Positions 42,963 to 54,334 of a stretch of 57,867 nucleotides of DNA are shown piece by piece. The translations under genes and the position numbers were made by a program. This DNA comes from Rhizophagus sp. LPA8_4_AMF (Eukaryota; Glomeromycota; Glomeromycetes; Glomerales; Glomeraceae), in NCBI GenBank assembly GCA_021464525.1, contig JADRCO010000074.1:1-57867 (forward strand), given 5' to 3'. Under the pieces are notes generated by a model. It saw nothing but the letters and a program-made list of their open reading frames with translations, was not told the DNA's origin and made no database searches. Every line of letters starts with the position of its first letter. Position 1 is the first letter of the stretch.

Positions 42963-44434
42963 TGGTTATCCCTTAATAATTTAAACTACATATAAATTAA
43001 TTTAATAATTTATTTTGTTGGAAATTTGTGTTTCACTTTTTTTCTTTTCCTTTTTTTTTACTCTATTAAAATGTTTATAAATGTATCTTTACATCATATG
43101 TAATTTATTTATTGTATATTTTGATTTATATATATTCGATCGATTTTTTTTAATAAAGATTTAGAATCTGAAAAATTATTTTTTTTAAAAAATTTACTGC
43201 GCCGAAATTTTTTTCAATTATCCACGTTATATTGTGTTACGCTATTGTTTGGATTTCCCCAAGTTTCATATTTTTGTTTATTTTTGCTACAAATATGAAA
43301 CTTTTATCGTTCATTTACCTGCATTTACATTACCTCGCATTTTACCTACATTAATATTAGTATTAAAAAAGTGAATACTAAATGAAGTAAAAAATAGGAT
43401 TTTTGTTTTCTTGATTTTTCTTTTTGATATGAATTTAATAAGTATTTATATATCAGATATAGAATAGACCTTCCATTCGTAATGTTCGAATTTCAGGTTA
43501 TTTCCCTTAAAAGGTGTACAATGATGATCTTACACATATATGGTAAATTACTTAATTTACGTAATAATAAACTCAAACTCCGATCCATTGATTTTATGAA
43601 ACGTTTATTATTATGCGAATTTTCTATCTACGTAATCACCTGCTTTCTTTGATCCAGGGTGAAATTTTTTACTCAAAATTAGGAATTATTCACATTTTTC
43701 ATGTTTCAGGATATTTTATTTTATTTGCATTGTTCTTTTTCTTGCTTAAAAAAAAAAAAAAAAAAATTTTTTTTTTTTCTCCTGCATTTATATTTTAATT
43801 TATCATGATAATTCTTTTGGTAACTGGCTCATATTTTACATTTGAAACTGTATTCCCCTATCCATTTACTTTTTATGTTAATATAATGCAGAACCTCTAT
43901 TCAATTCTACCATTAGACTTATTTAAATACTTAAATGTTTCAAAATCTTGTTAATAAATCTAAAAACAAAACTTCTTTTATGCATTTATTTATTTTTTTT
44001 TATTGTCCGACAGAATAAGGAATACAAATTGGCAAACAAAGAAATTCTTCCGAAAGAAGCTTACCATACCGAATATCACTCGCAAATTTTTTTGACAGTA
44101 AGATTGTGTTACGCAAAAAAATGCCGCAAATGATTAGATGATCAATTTGATCGATATTAACCAATAAAAACTAGATCAAAAAGAATCATTTTTAAAAATA
44201 GACTCGTTTCACAAAGAATCTTACGCTCAAAGCTTCAAACATCCATGATACCTAGAAGTTACAACCATGTTCATCTTTCGTGAATGGGATCTCGTTTTGA
44301 TTCTCGTAATTTATAATAATCGATACATTTCAACTTTATCTCTGATATATACTGTATATATATATTTATATTTGATACGATTAACAAAAAATAAATGATT
44401 TAAAATCGATTATATTTTGATATTTACGTGAAAT
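42963..44434. other. AT-rich stretch, no genes seen
   Basis: The open frames at 43,613 and 43,948 are Phe/Lys-rich and cross homopolymers; I regard them as chance. No repeat of note. Confidence 0.5.
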
Positions 44435-44512
44435 GTTATTGGGTAGGGAGGTTGAAATATCACCGAATTGCGAAGCAGTTCGGATGATATTTTAACTACC
44501 ATACCCAATAAC
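44435..44512. repeat. 78-bp foldback (gttattgggtaggg ... tacccaataac)
   Basis: Arms of about 35 bp pair with a few mismatches around the centre ccgaattgcgaagcagttcgg. The ends resemble the 60-bp hairpin at 13,187, suggesting one small dispersed family. Confidence 0.75.
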
Positions 44513-44761
44513 TGTTTTATTTGCAGACGTCTAAGATCATGTTCCATATAAAAAGCATAGGGTATTTTACCTATAAAATTAATATTTGTGATATTTAAAC
44601 TAAATGATGTAATGCGTTAAAAATATCAAAGATATTTTACGCAATAATAAAACTTCCCTAATTCATCCTTCCCAATTATAATTTATCTAAAAAATATCAG
44701 TATGTTAAAAAACGACATGGCTGCATAATAACAATAAATTATTAAACAAATGTATTAAACT

Positions 44762-44797
44762 GAGGAAAGCCTTTACAGTTAAAACTGCTTTCCTAAA
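44762..44797. repeat. perfect short hairpin (aggaaagc ... gctttcct)
   Basis: An 8-bp arm aggaaagc pairs with gctttcct, and an inner cagt/actg pair tightens the loop. It sits in gene-free sequence, so it may be a relic of a mobile element. Confidence 0.5.
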
Positions 44798-44966
44798 CTC
44801 TGCATAGTGATGTAGATTTAACTGAAACTAAATGTCCTATGTTTATTAAAGTTAAAATTAACTTTTGTATACAATATGTATTTTGTCTTATTTGAATTTA
44901 ATCACTGACTTAGCCAAGTCCTCTAAAAACTTGCTGTCACTTGATCACCAATGTTGAGGTGCAGCA

Positions 44967-45235
44967 ACATTGATTAGAAAGGAAAAGGAAAGGAAAGGCA
45001 AGAGAAAGGAAAGAGGAAAGAGTGAGAGAATAGGGGGAAAGGAAAAGGGGAAGAATGGGAGAGGAAAAGGAAAGGGAAGGGAAAAGGGAAAAAGAGCAAG
45101 GGAGCAAGAGAATAAGAAAGGGGAAACAGAAAGAGTAAGAAATAAAAAAAAGAGAAAGAGAAAGGAAAAGGGAAAAAAGCAAGGGAATAAGGAAGGAAGT
45201 GAAAATGGAAAGAGTAAGGGAATTGAATAAGAGTT
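44967..45235. repeat. purine (GA) tract, about 270 bp
   Basis: The plus strand is almost purely purine (ggaaaagg, agaggaaaag, ggaagggaaa variants). The frames open on both strands (Lys/Glu/Arg/Gly on plus, Ser/Leu/Phe/Pro on minus) follow from the composition and are not genes. Mirror-repeat purine tracts of this kind can form triplex DNA. Confidence 0.85.
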
Positions 45236-48200
45236 ACAATTTTGTATGAAACATTGTTAATTTACAGTTCAGTAATTAGTTAATAACCAATACTCTATAA
45301 AAAATTTTATCCGTTATTTCTGTAAAAACTCCATAAAAATGAGCCTTTCATGGATCCATTCATGGAAAATGTAAATAATTTGATAAATTCCATAATATAA
45401 GGTTATTAATTCTGGAAATATGAGGCTTTTATGAAAAAAAGATGGAATATAAAAAATGGATAAACTTTTTTTACAGTGATATACTGTATATATATGTTAT
45501 ATAATCAAAATATCAAGCTATTCTTTACTATTTCAAGTATTTATCATCTCAGGTACAAACTAAAATTAAGAAAAATTTACATCTTTTAGGTCTTATTTAT
45601 ATTATTACTTTTTTGAGCTTTGTTTCTAATTTTCAATTGTCACATTTGCAAATATATCTACATACTATTTTATTTTAGATAATAATATTATAGAAAGATT
45701 TATAGTTGATATTCCTGATAAAATGTAAATTTCAATGAAGGTTTTACATATTCAGAATGAAATTAAAGCAAAGGTATTTTAATTAAAATAAAGATATTTT
45801 TAAATATTTTCTCCCAAAATTCAAATTATAAAAATTGCTATTCTTTAATACTAAAAATAAGAGTGATGAGAAATGAAAATGCTTATCAACAAACCTCATA
45901 AATCTATTAATATTAAAGAGAAATATCATTGTACAATTGCTACTAAATGCTACTATAGAACCTACTTTATTCCAGTATTTCTGATAAGTATTTTCAAATA
46001 GTTTATTTACCTCTTAAACAAAAATTTTACATTATAATCACATATAAAGGAAAGTAAAAAATTTAAATAAAAGTTAAATTAAAAAAAAACTACAGTTATT
46101 GAATTAAAGTACTTTTTTTTAATGAACTTTAAAAAATAATAAAAATATTAAAATTTTAACTCTAATTATACCTTTTTCAAATAAGAAAAAAATTTAATAT
46201 TTTATTGAAAACATATACAAGAGACAAGATATTTATAGTTTTAGTATTATTAGAATATAATATAGTTATAACTATTTTCAATTAAGATTATTATAATTAT
46301 TTATATAATTTTACATTTAATAATATTAATAATAATAAATTGAACACAAGTTTTTGAGATTTCAGATGTAAATCATAGAATCTTTTAGCTAAGAATATTG
46401 TATTACACATATAACTACTGGTGTGAACTGAGTTATTTTACTAATAGTATATAAATAAAGTTCTTTATGAATGATAGATGGTTTATAGAATAATAATATT
46501 ACTTTAATTCTTTACTTTAATATATTAAATAATTTTACTGATACAATAATTTTATAAATGTGCTACAGAATTAAAAAAAAAATAATAGGTTGCTTGAACT
46601 AATTTTGTATTACAGAAAATTCAAATATTAGAAATTGTACTTTAGAATACAATATTAGTAAAACTTATTAAATGAAAAAAATAATTTCTTGTACTTTGAA
46701 TAGAAAATAATAATTGTTTACTATTATAGATAAGTTGCAGGAAAAAAATTATATAGATATTATTGATATTTGATAATATAATACTTAAATTTAGTTATGA
46801 TTTAATTGAAAAGTTTATTATAGTATAAATCTAAAGATATTATAACAGTAGTTTTTATTTTAATAATATATTGTTTGTTAGTATAATAAATTATAATATT
46901 TATATTTTTATATTTCTATATTTTCTGTACTTTTTATTAATATATTTTTCTTAAATTATAAATTAGAAATTAAAATAATAATTGTAAAAGACTTAAGATA
47001 TTGCTAAATAATATAGATAATTAATAATCAGTATGTGATTTTGGTAGTATAAAAGTTTATACTTGCATATTTTTCGCATCTACTACTCTTTTAAAGTATA
47101 TGCAAATCCATATAGTATATAGTTATTAAAATGCAGAATCTGCACTAAAAAATTTTTTTTCATATTATAGTATATATGTAATATTTGAATATTACCTATA
47201 ATAATTTTTACATATAATCCTATCTTATAACATATTTCTTTTGCACATATGTTTAGATTTGAAAATTATATATTGTTAGTAACTGTTAAAATTTATCATA
47301 TATAATGGTAGTTTTTAGACATAGTATTAGTAGTTAATTATAAGCTTTTTAAATATAAGATAAATAAAATTATCTTTAATAAATAAAATATAAACATTTA
47401 TCTAAGATTGATGTATAAATTAAATATAAGAAAGATAATATTAGTGAGATGTGACAAATAGTTAAATACTAACTTTTTTTATGGGTTATACATGCTGCCC
47501 AAATTCAAAATTGCCAATCAAATCCTAAATTCCAAATTCCAAATCCCAAATTTTTCATATAGTGCCAAATCCCAAATTCCAAATTAATTTATTATAGCCC
47601 AAATCCAAATTCTAAATCCCTCAAATTATATTGAATTTTGATAACATGTATATTGTGGATAGCTAAAGTTTTTATTTATGATAATATATATTCTATTTCT
47701 AAGTCTAAAAGTATTTAATATAACTGATATAATTTATTTAGCAATAAATTAATAAAAAATTAGGAAAAAATAATAAAATAAGTTATTTTGTATTATTTGA
47801 AAAAAATAAATAGTTACTGATTTTTTTTTATTAGTGGAATATTAAATTTATTATTTTATTTTAAATAATAAAATTATTATTCCAAGAAAAATAAAAATCA
47901 TGTTTATTAACTATATAAAAAATTCATATACTTTTGCTAAGAAAAATTTTATTAATATATATAAAAAATAAATACAAAGTTTAGAATTATAACTATAATA
48001 CATAATGTTATATTTCTTTTTCAATTATAGATTTTGAAAGATAAATAAAAAAAAAACTACTTACAGAAAGTTTAGGAATAAAAGCTCTAAAATATATAAT
48101 GTTTTGATGTAATTACATTATCACTAATAATAAATAAAGAGAATTGATATTATGTTAAAGATGCATTAAAAGGTATTCCTTTAGAATATTATAAAAAATC

Positions 48201-48890
48201 TATTAATAGAGAATTATTGTTAAAACTATTTTTGAAAATGTTTATTATAAATTAACAAATTTTTATTATTACTATATTATATATATATAAATTTTATCAT
48301 TAGATTTTTAATAAATTTTTTAGGCAATCATTTTTCCTGAAGTATTATGTAATTTGATTTAATAAATTTAATTTTGACATATAAATTTTATTATAATAAT
48401 AATACTTAAGGTCAAGAATGTACTAAAAATCAAAGATTAAAACCATATACCTACATTAAAGATTAAAAGTACAACATCAATGATTAAGAATATAATATAT
48501 TTAAAAAGTTAACAATACAATTGGATTCTATTTTGGCATTTTGTTAATATTATTTTTGAGCTTTAATTTTAATCTTTTTTTTTATTTTTAGAAAATTAAA
48601 TAATACATATCATGGCCTTAAGAGTACTATTACTTTGCACTTTCCCATAATCCTGCTCCAATCTCACAATCTATCCAACTTTCTCACATTATTCGGGAAA
48701 AATAAAGAACAAAAGTTATTGTTTATTACTCCGACTCAGAACGGAAAAGTTACATAATTATTATCTTACCTTCAAAAATGGCTCAATTAATGGCAGTAAA
48801 TAGTTTTTTAATTAATTGTATTATTGTTAGCTTGCCAGCAATTAAAAAGAGTTCGTTTGATAATACAAGTTCCCTATATATATATATATA
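45236..48890. other. very AT-rich gene-free stretch
   Basis: About 3.6 kb with almost no G or C runs and fewer long homopolymers than elsewhere. A degenerate repeat of ccaaattccaaatccc units lies at about 47,500-47,635, and aaagattaaaa repeats near 48,430-48,490. No coding exon recognised. Confidence 0.55.
47500..47635. repeat. degenerate ccaaattcc/caaatccc repeat
   Basis: Short units caaattcc, caaatccc and ccaaatttt recur around ten times with irregular spacing. Confidence 0.65.
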
Positions 48891-48892
48891 TC

Positions 48893-49310
48893 CTCAACGC
48901 CATTCACCTAACAACATATTTCTTTGGTGAAATATATTTTTAGGATTATCACCACCTACTAAACACAAGAGCGTTTCTCGGTTTCTTGGCAACCAGGCCC
49001 CGTTCACCTTAAAACATAAGAATCTTATGTTTCTCGGATTCTCACCACCTACCAAATACAAAAAAGTATTTCTCGGTTTCTCGGGATTTTCCACCTACCG
49101 AAACACAAAGTGTTTCCTCGGTTTCTTGGACTCCGGCCCGTTAAACGACCACCTACCAAACACGAAGTGTTTCTCGGGGCGTTTCATCCACCTACCAAAC
49201 ACAAAGTGTTTCTCGGGGCGTTTCATCCACCTACCAAACACAAAGTGTTTCTCGGTTTCTTGGGACTTTCCGCTTATTGAAACACAAAAAGCGTTCCTCA
49301 GCTTCTCGGA
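48893..49310. repeat. 39-bp-type tandem repeat with internal palindrome
   Basis: Units contain ccacctaccaaacacaaagt followed by gtttctcgg; two adjacent copies at about 49,152-49,253 are nearly perfect at 39 bp and others are more diverged. The core aaacacaaagtgttt is palindromic. Because 39 is a multiple of three, frames stay open on both strands (for example KHFVFGRWMKRPE on minus, 49,095-49,373), but I see no start, splice or domain evidence for a protein. The repeat is far more GC-rich than its flanks. Confidence 0.8.
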
Positions 49311-49399
49311 GAGCGGAAACTGTAGTATAAAAGTATTATCTTTTTTTGCTGGTTTCAGGATCGATCTTACCATTATAAAATGGCCAGATTAACACATGA

Positions 49400-50043
49400 C
49401 GCGCATCTTCAATATCGCACTGTTGTGATAAGTCCTTGTGTTATGCACATCAAAAAAAGGTTATCAAAGACAGAGATGCGAATTAGAACATAATTACCTC
49501 TTGGTTCCAAGAAGCACTTAATGAATATATTTTATGGGGAGGGGTGCATATTCATGTAATGAACTTTGAAGAGATAGTCATTACATTTTTTTCTGACTGT
49601 TATTAACCTGTTCAATATAAATTTGATCCCTCAGATCGTCCTTCGTCAGATATCGTTAGAAAGTGCTGTCAAAATAGAAGCCAATTTTCGAACTTGTTTC
49701 TTCTCATTAACTCACTTCTCATGCATCTCCGCTAGAGTATTATTTCTTTTCACTTAAATCCTAAAAATAGTTGTACTTGAATCGATGATTTATAAAATTA
49801 TTTTTAAATTAGAAAAGAATGGTAACTATTCTAAAGAAAAACGTAGACAAATAACGGACAAGTCGTAACCTTTCCCGCCGCCAGTAGCAATCAGCACGGT
49901 AGTTGATAACGATGTAGAACAACAATTTTCATTTATGATGTGCACACCAGCAAGTCGCGACCACCAGTCGCAACCAGTACGGTAGTTGGTGTCGCACATA
50001 TCGAATCAACCAAATAAAATGAGTACACTTGCCTTAAATTGTT
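49400..50043. other. mixed-composition spacer with a diverged direct repeat
   Basis: Two related blocks of about 40 bp occur at about 49,879-49,918 (cgccagtagcaatcagcacg) and 49,962-50,001 (caccagtcgcaaccagtacg), both followed by gtagttg. A short minus-strand exon-like segment ending at a GTAATT donor (IYSLSASWNQE) is seen near 49,497-49,555. Nothing firmer. Confidence 0.4.
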
Positions 50044-50205
50044 TTAACCAGCTTGTAACCTTTGTTTAATGATTTCAATTTTAATTTTATATCTACGGTG
50101 TTCTGTATCTTTTTGTCTTCCAAATCGTTTGTCTTTAATCGGAATTCTAAGAACTCTTGGTGAAGGCTCATCTGAGGACTCCACTAAAGGCAGGTTACGC
50201 AAGCG
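50044..50205 (-). pseudogene. terminal-exon-like segment, unknown protein
   Basis: A minus-strand frame of 53 codons ends with TAA at 50,044-50,046. Its composition is strongly protein-like and basic: ESSDEPSPRVLRIPIKDKR, then FGRQKDTEHRRYKIKIEI and IKQRLQAG. A plausible acceptor (acctgcctttag) would start the exon at about 50,180. I found no convincing upstream exon on the minus strand within the next kilobase, which is occupied by a tandem duplication, so this is either the last exon of a gene with a long intron or a stranded fragment. Not recognised. Confidence 0.4.
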
Positions 50206-50740
50206 TTATTATAAGAGCGATAGTTGAAACATGCGAAATCAATTGCATTTTTACGTTTTTGCTTACGAGTATACAAAAAAATATTAGGATCATAACTATT
50301 TAAAAGGTTAAGGAGTATATATATACTTTCTGAATGCTTATAAATGACGATATACAGTAGGTACTTCGGAAAAAATAGTAAAAAAATTAATTTATCAGTA
50401 AAAAATTTGTGTGCTACGGAAAAAAAAATGATTACACATGATAGATGATCTTTAATCGTTTGAAATATGAATTAATTGTTCAAATAGTGGCAAAATATCA
50501 TCATCATCATTATTATTATAAAAATTACTCCCCCACGATTTTTTATATTCTCGAGAAGAGATTCAACATCTCAATAATATAGCGGGGTGAGTCATAATTG
50601 CAATAAAAATTAAAAAAAATATTCACTTTTTTTTTGTTGTACAAACTATAAACTTCACTTATGATTTCCTCATACAAATTTTTGAGTGATTATAAATGAC
50701 CGTGAATCCGTCTACTTATTTCCGGGAAACCTCTAATTTA
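50206..50740. other. intergenic, nothing recognised
   Basis: AT-rich, including a cat/tat trinucleotide run near 50,499-50,521. No supported gene. Confidence 0.5.
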
Positions 50741-51368
50741 GTTTAAAATATGACATGAAATAAACAATTTAACTGAAATTTTTAAACTCATCATGACTAC
50801 GGTGTAATTTATTAATTTATTTTGATAATGATAGTAATATTACTAATACTCAATTTTAATATACTTTTGCATAAATTATGTCATTATTTTTGTATGTGGA
50901 AAATTTGCAAATGACTCATTACAGTACTACGCCTATAATATTTTTTTTTAACCCACAATCCAATCTATCTAATAAAAGCATGATGAATCAATTGAACCAT
51001 GTCTTATTATCAAAGTTAAATCTCTCCCCGATCAGATAATATATAAATAGTTTAAAATATGTCATGAAATAAACAATTTAACTGAAATTTTTAAAACTCA
51101 TCATGACTATGGTGTAATTTATTAATTTATTTTGATAATGATAGTAATATTACTAATATTACTCAATTTTAATATACTTTTGCATAAATTATGTCATTGT
51201 TTTTGTATGTGGAAAAATTTGCAAATGACTCATTACAGTACTACGCCTATAATATTTTTTTTAACCCACAATCCCACAATACTGTTACTGATCAATCTAT
51301 CTAATAAAAGGATGAGAACCATGTCTTATTATCAAAGTTAAATCTCTCCCCGATCAGATAATATATAT
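50741..51368. repeat. 309-bp tandem duplication upstream of the HEPN-motif gene
   Basis: Segment 50,741-51,049 is repeated at 51,050-51,368 with few differences (a handful of substitutions and two small insertions or deletions). Shared landmarks include gtttaaaatatg, catcatgacta, actcattacagtactacgcc and ctctccccgatcagataata. The right copy ends about 70 bp before the ATG of the next gene, so it would duplicate that gene's upstream region. The low divergence implies a recent event. Confidence 0.9.
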
Positions 51369-51438
51369 ATACGATAATGATTATCGGCCAGCGTCTTGTC
51401 TTGTTTTCACGCATTCTCAAGTTCGTCGCCCGTTCATA

Positions 51439-52761
51439 ATGACTAAACATAAACTTTCAAACTGGCTTGAAATGAACCTTAAAAATAACATTAGAGATAC
51501 ATTAGAGGAAACGATCGAAGGTTTACTTCGACTAAACCCACCCATAAAAAAGGCTACAACAAACAAACAAAAAGCGTTACGGTCATCAATGAAAACTCTA
51601 TTGAATAGCAACAAAAAATTACAAAATGAATATGAAACAGTAAATAAGTGGCTCTTTGAGAAGAAAAACAAAAGGAAATTAGACATTAGACATGCTGTTT
51701 TTAAAAGAGCAAGAATTTCTTCAAGTGTTGTTAACATTGGTACGAGTGCTTCTGTACGTGATATATCATTGAATCAAAGTAGAAGAAGGAAATGTACAGG
51801 ATGAATCATTATCTCCAATGATTTCAGATGAACAAGAAATAATGAGCGTTCTTTCAGAAAGCGATATTCCACAAATTTCTCATTTACACCTGCGGAGCAA
51901 GGCTCATACGTAGAGCCAATCTTACAATACGTTGAAAAAGCGCTTTTTAAGTTTATTGTAAACCATGAAAAATATATTCCTTTTGAGATTGTTGAAAGCT
52001 ATACAGCTAGATGTAATCCTCCACGACAAGCCGACTTTTCAGACGCGGACTTGCTATGTATTTTGAACTTTATAATTAAAAATATTAGGTTATTTGCGGT
52101 GGGACATTCTAACCAAACATTGTTCCATGGAGAACATAAGTTCGATCCGTCCGAGCTATTTAAATCTTTTAAAGTCGAGGCACGCAATCACAATGCACAT
52201 GCAATCACGAAACCTATGGGAAGATGGAACGACGAGGAGTTACAAAGATTATCCACTTTAGCTTTAAAAGTTGTCGTGTGCCTCGGTAAAATTTAAAAAA
52301 ATGCAAGTACAGATTTCTTTTTATCGTTTAATCTGTTTACCTTTTTATGATTTTATTGAATAATAGGAGATGAAGAATCATTTAATTCTTTAATAAAAAT
52401 CAAAAATGAGTTGAATAATAAATTGAAAGAACGATTAACTCTAACGATAGAGAATAAAGACGAAGATCATGAAGATCTAGTAGACTTCGCCTTGGACAAC
52501 ATTAATAAACTTAAATCAGATAATAAAGAACAAATAAAGAAGATTGTACAATTAGCCGTTAATAAAGATGACACATTTTTAAATATCTGGAAGAGTTTGG
52601 CATTCCGGAAGGATAAAAGGATGATTGTTGAGAAATTCATAACTATTATGAATATACAGTTTGGTATGGTAAGTGTATAATATTTTGTTCTTCAAATGCT
52701 TTGTTTTGATGTATGACTAATTTTGTAATACTATATTCAACAGGATTTGGAAATCAAATGA
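51439..52761 (+). CDS. HEPN-motif protein of unknown function (possibly disrupted)
   Basis: I do not recognise the family by name. A workable model is 51439-51753, 51898-52285, 52367-52668 and 52744-52761, giving 340 aa; the last two introns are clean (GTAAAA...AATAG, GTAAGT...AACAG). The first is doubtful: without it frame 1 has TGA at 51,802 and 51,829, while a second frame is open with acidic sequence (EEGNVQDESLSPMISDEQE), so two compensating frameshifts are the alternative. N-terminus: basic and alpha-helical (WLEMNLKNNIRDTLEETIEG). Middle: helical domain with SYTARCNPPRQADFSDADLL, ending in VEARNHNAHAITKPMGRW. RNHNAH (52,183-52,200) fits the R-N-x3-H active-site motif of HEPN ribonucleases, and the following W-x-DEEL helix resembles Swt1-type HEPN domains. 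C-terminus: charged helical region. HEPN function is inference. Confidence 0.6.
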
Positions 52762-53272
52762 GTTTAGATGTATAAATTTCGAACATAAAAAATATTTTCT
52801 CTTTCCCCGTTTCCCTTACAAAATATTTAGTCCTTGATACATAAAGTGCATTAAAAAAAATTTTAAAACTGGGTTAATGATTTCTTTGTTTATTGTTTGC
52901 AATCTGTCTGATTGTAAAAAATACAGAGTATTCAGTTACATTTCAATAAACGTCGTGGTCTTAAACGTTTTATAAAGAAAATCACGCAAATAATCATTTG
53001 TTTGTTATATTTTAATTCCCGAATTTATATAAAACCTTTGCGCTTATTATTAATTAGTAAATATAAGATAATAAATTGTGGAAGGTGGTGTTGGTTATGC
53101 AGGAGTGCGATCACAAAATGTTTCTAAGAAAAAATGTAGGTCGGCAAGTTCATAACTATTACTAGGAAACGTCTGGAGCGACCTAAATTTGGATGACGGC
53201 ACGGTCGGCACGTTAGGTCAGAATTCATTTTTGATCACACGTTTTATTGGTTTGTGTAACCCGATCAGACTA
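52762..53272. other. spacer downstream of the HEPN-motif gene
   Basis: AT-rich at first, then mixed. Weak inverted repeat ends (gtgcgatcacaaaatg near 53,104 and attcatttttgatcacac near 53,223) might mark another small element, but the match is short and no target duplication is evident. Confidence 0.35.
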
Positions 53273-53501
53273 GTCCTGTTCAATTCTAGATTTATCGCAA
53301 ATTTCACCCTTAGATAATTGGTTGCTGATGCGGTCAGCGGTCAGAAAATTGGTGTCGATTTATAATGAAAAACACGTCTGCGTGTTTTTGCCCTATAACG
53401 AATAATATAACCAATCCGATCAATCAAAAATTGTAACTGTGATCTGATTGGTTATACATTTTTTTCGGACAATCCGATACGATCAAGAAATTGAACAGGG
53501 C
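53273..53501. mobile_element. 229-bp inverted-repeat element flanked by TA
   Basis: Ends GTCCTGTTCAATT and AATTGAACAGGGC are inverted repeats with one mismatch and are each flanked by TA. The interior holds two further hairpins (aaaacacgt/cgtgtttt and ataaccaatccgatca/tgatctgattggttat). It separates the HEPN-motif gene from a duplicated piece of its own 3' end. Confidence 0.5.
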
Positions 53502-53551
53502 TACTGTTGGTCCGAAGTAGACTAGTGCGTAGTATATTTTCGCTCCGGACA

Positions 53552-53650
53552 ATGAATATACAATTTGGTATGGTAAGTTTGTGCCTCAAATGCTTTGTTT
53601 TGATATATGACTAATTCTGTAATACTATGTTCAACAGGACTTGGAAATTT
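53552..53650 (+). pseudogene. duplicated 3' end of the HEPN-motif gene
   Basis: This stretch repeats 52,648 to about 52,752: the codons for MNIQFGM, the GTAAGT donor, the intron body (aaatgctttgttttgatatatgac) and the acceptor ttcaacag followed by gacttggaaat. About 12 bases of the intron are missing and there are several substitutions. It is a relic or part of a rearranged 3' region rather than a separate gene. Confidence 0.8.
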
Positions 53651-54047
53651 GTTTTTATTCTGATAACGACGTCATGTTAATCGATTATAATTTTTCATGT
53701 TATATTTTCCAACCTTAACTTTGCACACAGTCAATATAATATGATTCACCTTTATATACGCATTCTCTCAAGCAATCAATAAAAACAAATAGCATGCACG
53801 ATCATTAGTTATAAATATGCGAAAAATAAGTGGCATTATAATATACAAAATTTTCGGGTCTTGCATGATTCTATCCTATGGCCTATTCTATGGTCTATTT
53901 TTTCATCTTAACCTTCTATCTTTGCTCGCGCAAAATTTATTCAGTTTATTTACAAAGCCATGTTTAATATATATTAGTAGACCCCGAATTCTTGAAATTG
54001 AAGGATAAATTATGGCTGCATTTCTATGATAGCTTACGATAGTACAG

Positions 54048-54215
54048 TTTCTAATTAATAAAGACAAAGAAACCCAAATACGACTTGCAAAATTTTTTAT
54101 AATGAAAACGGCACTTTTCTTCAGGCTTATACACACTATCGGCCCTACAGATCATAACAGGAGTGACACTTGCGATGAACTATATTGGATCGGCTTTTTC
54201 TTCTGTAAAATATGA
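54048..54215 (+). pseudogene. exon-like segment, unknown protein
   Basis: Following an acceptor-like cgatagtacag, a frame of 55 codons reads FLINKDKETQIRLAKFFIM then KTALFFRLIHTIGPTDHNRS, DTCDELYWIGFFFCKI and ends with TGA. Composition is protein-like. No clean donor joins it in phase to the next segment at 54,335. Not recognised; probably a piece of a gene related to, or disrupted with, the neighbouring HEPN-motif locus. Confidence 0.3.
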
Positions 54216-54334
54216 TAGTTAAGCTGCAAATTTCCAAATCAAAATGTATAGTAGAACTTCCTTATACTGCACAATGTTCACCACATCTGTTCAATTCTAT
54301 ATACTGTATATTGATTAATTGATTGTTTCTTTAG

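Noticed and set aside
44937-45230. open frames on both strands of the GA tract
   Set aside because: They follow directly from purine/pyrimidine asymmetry, which removes stop codons; no protein signal.
49095-49373. 92-codon minus-strand frame in the 39-bp repeat
   Set aside because: Open because the repeat length is a multiple of three; the opposite strand is open too, and there is no independent evidence of a gene.
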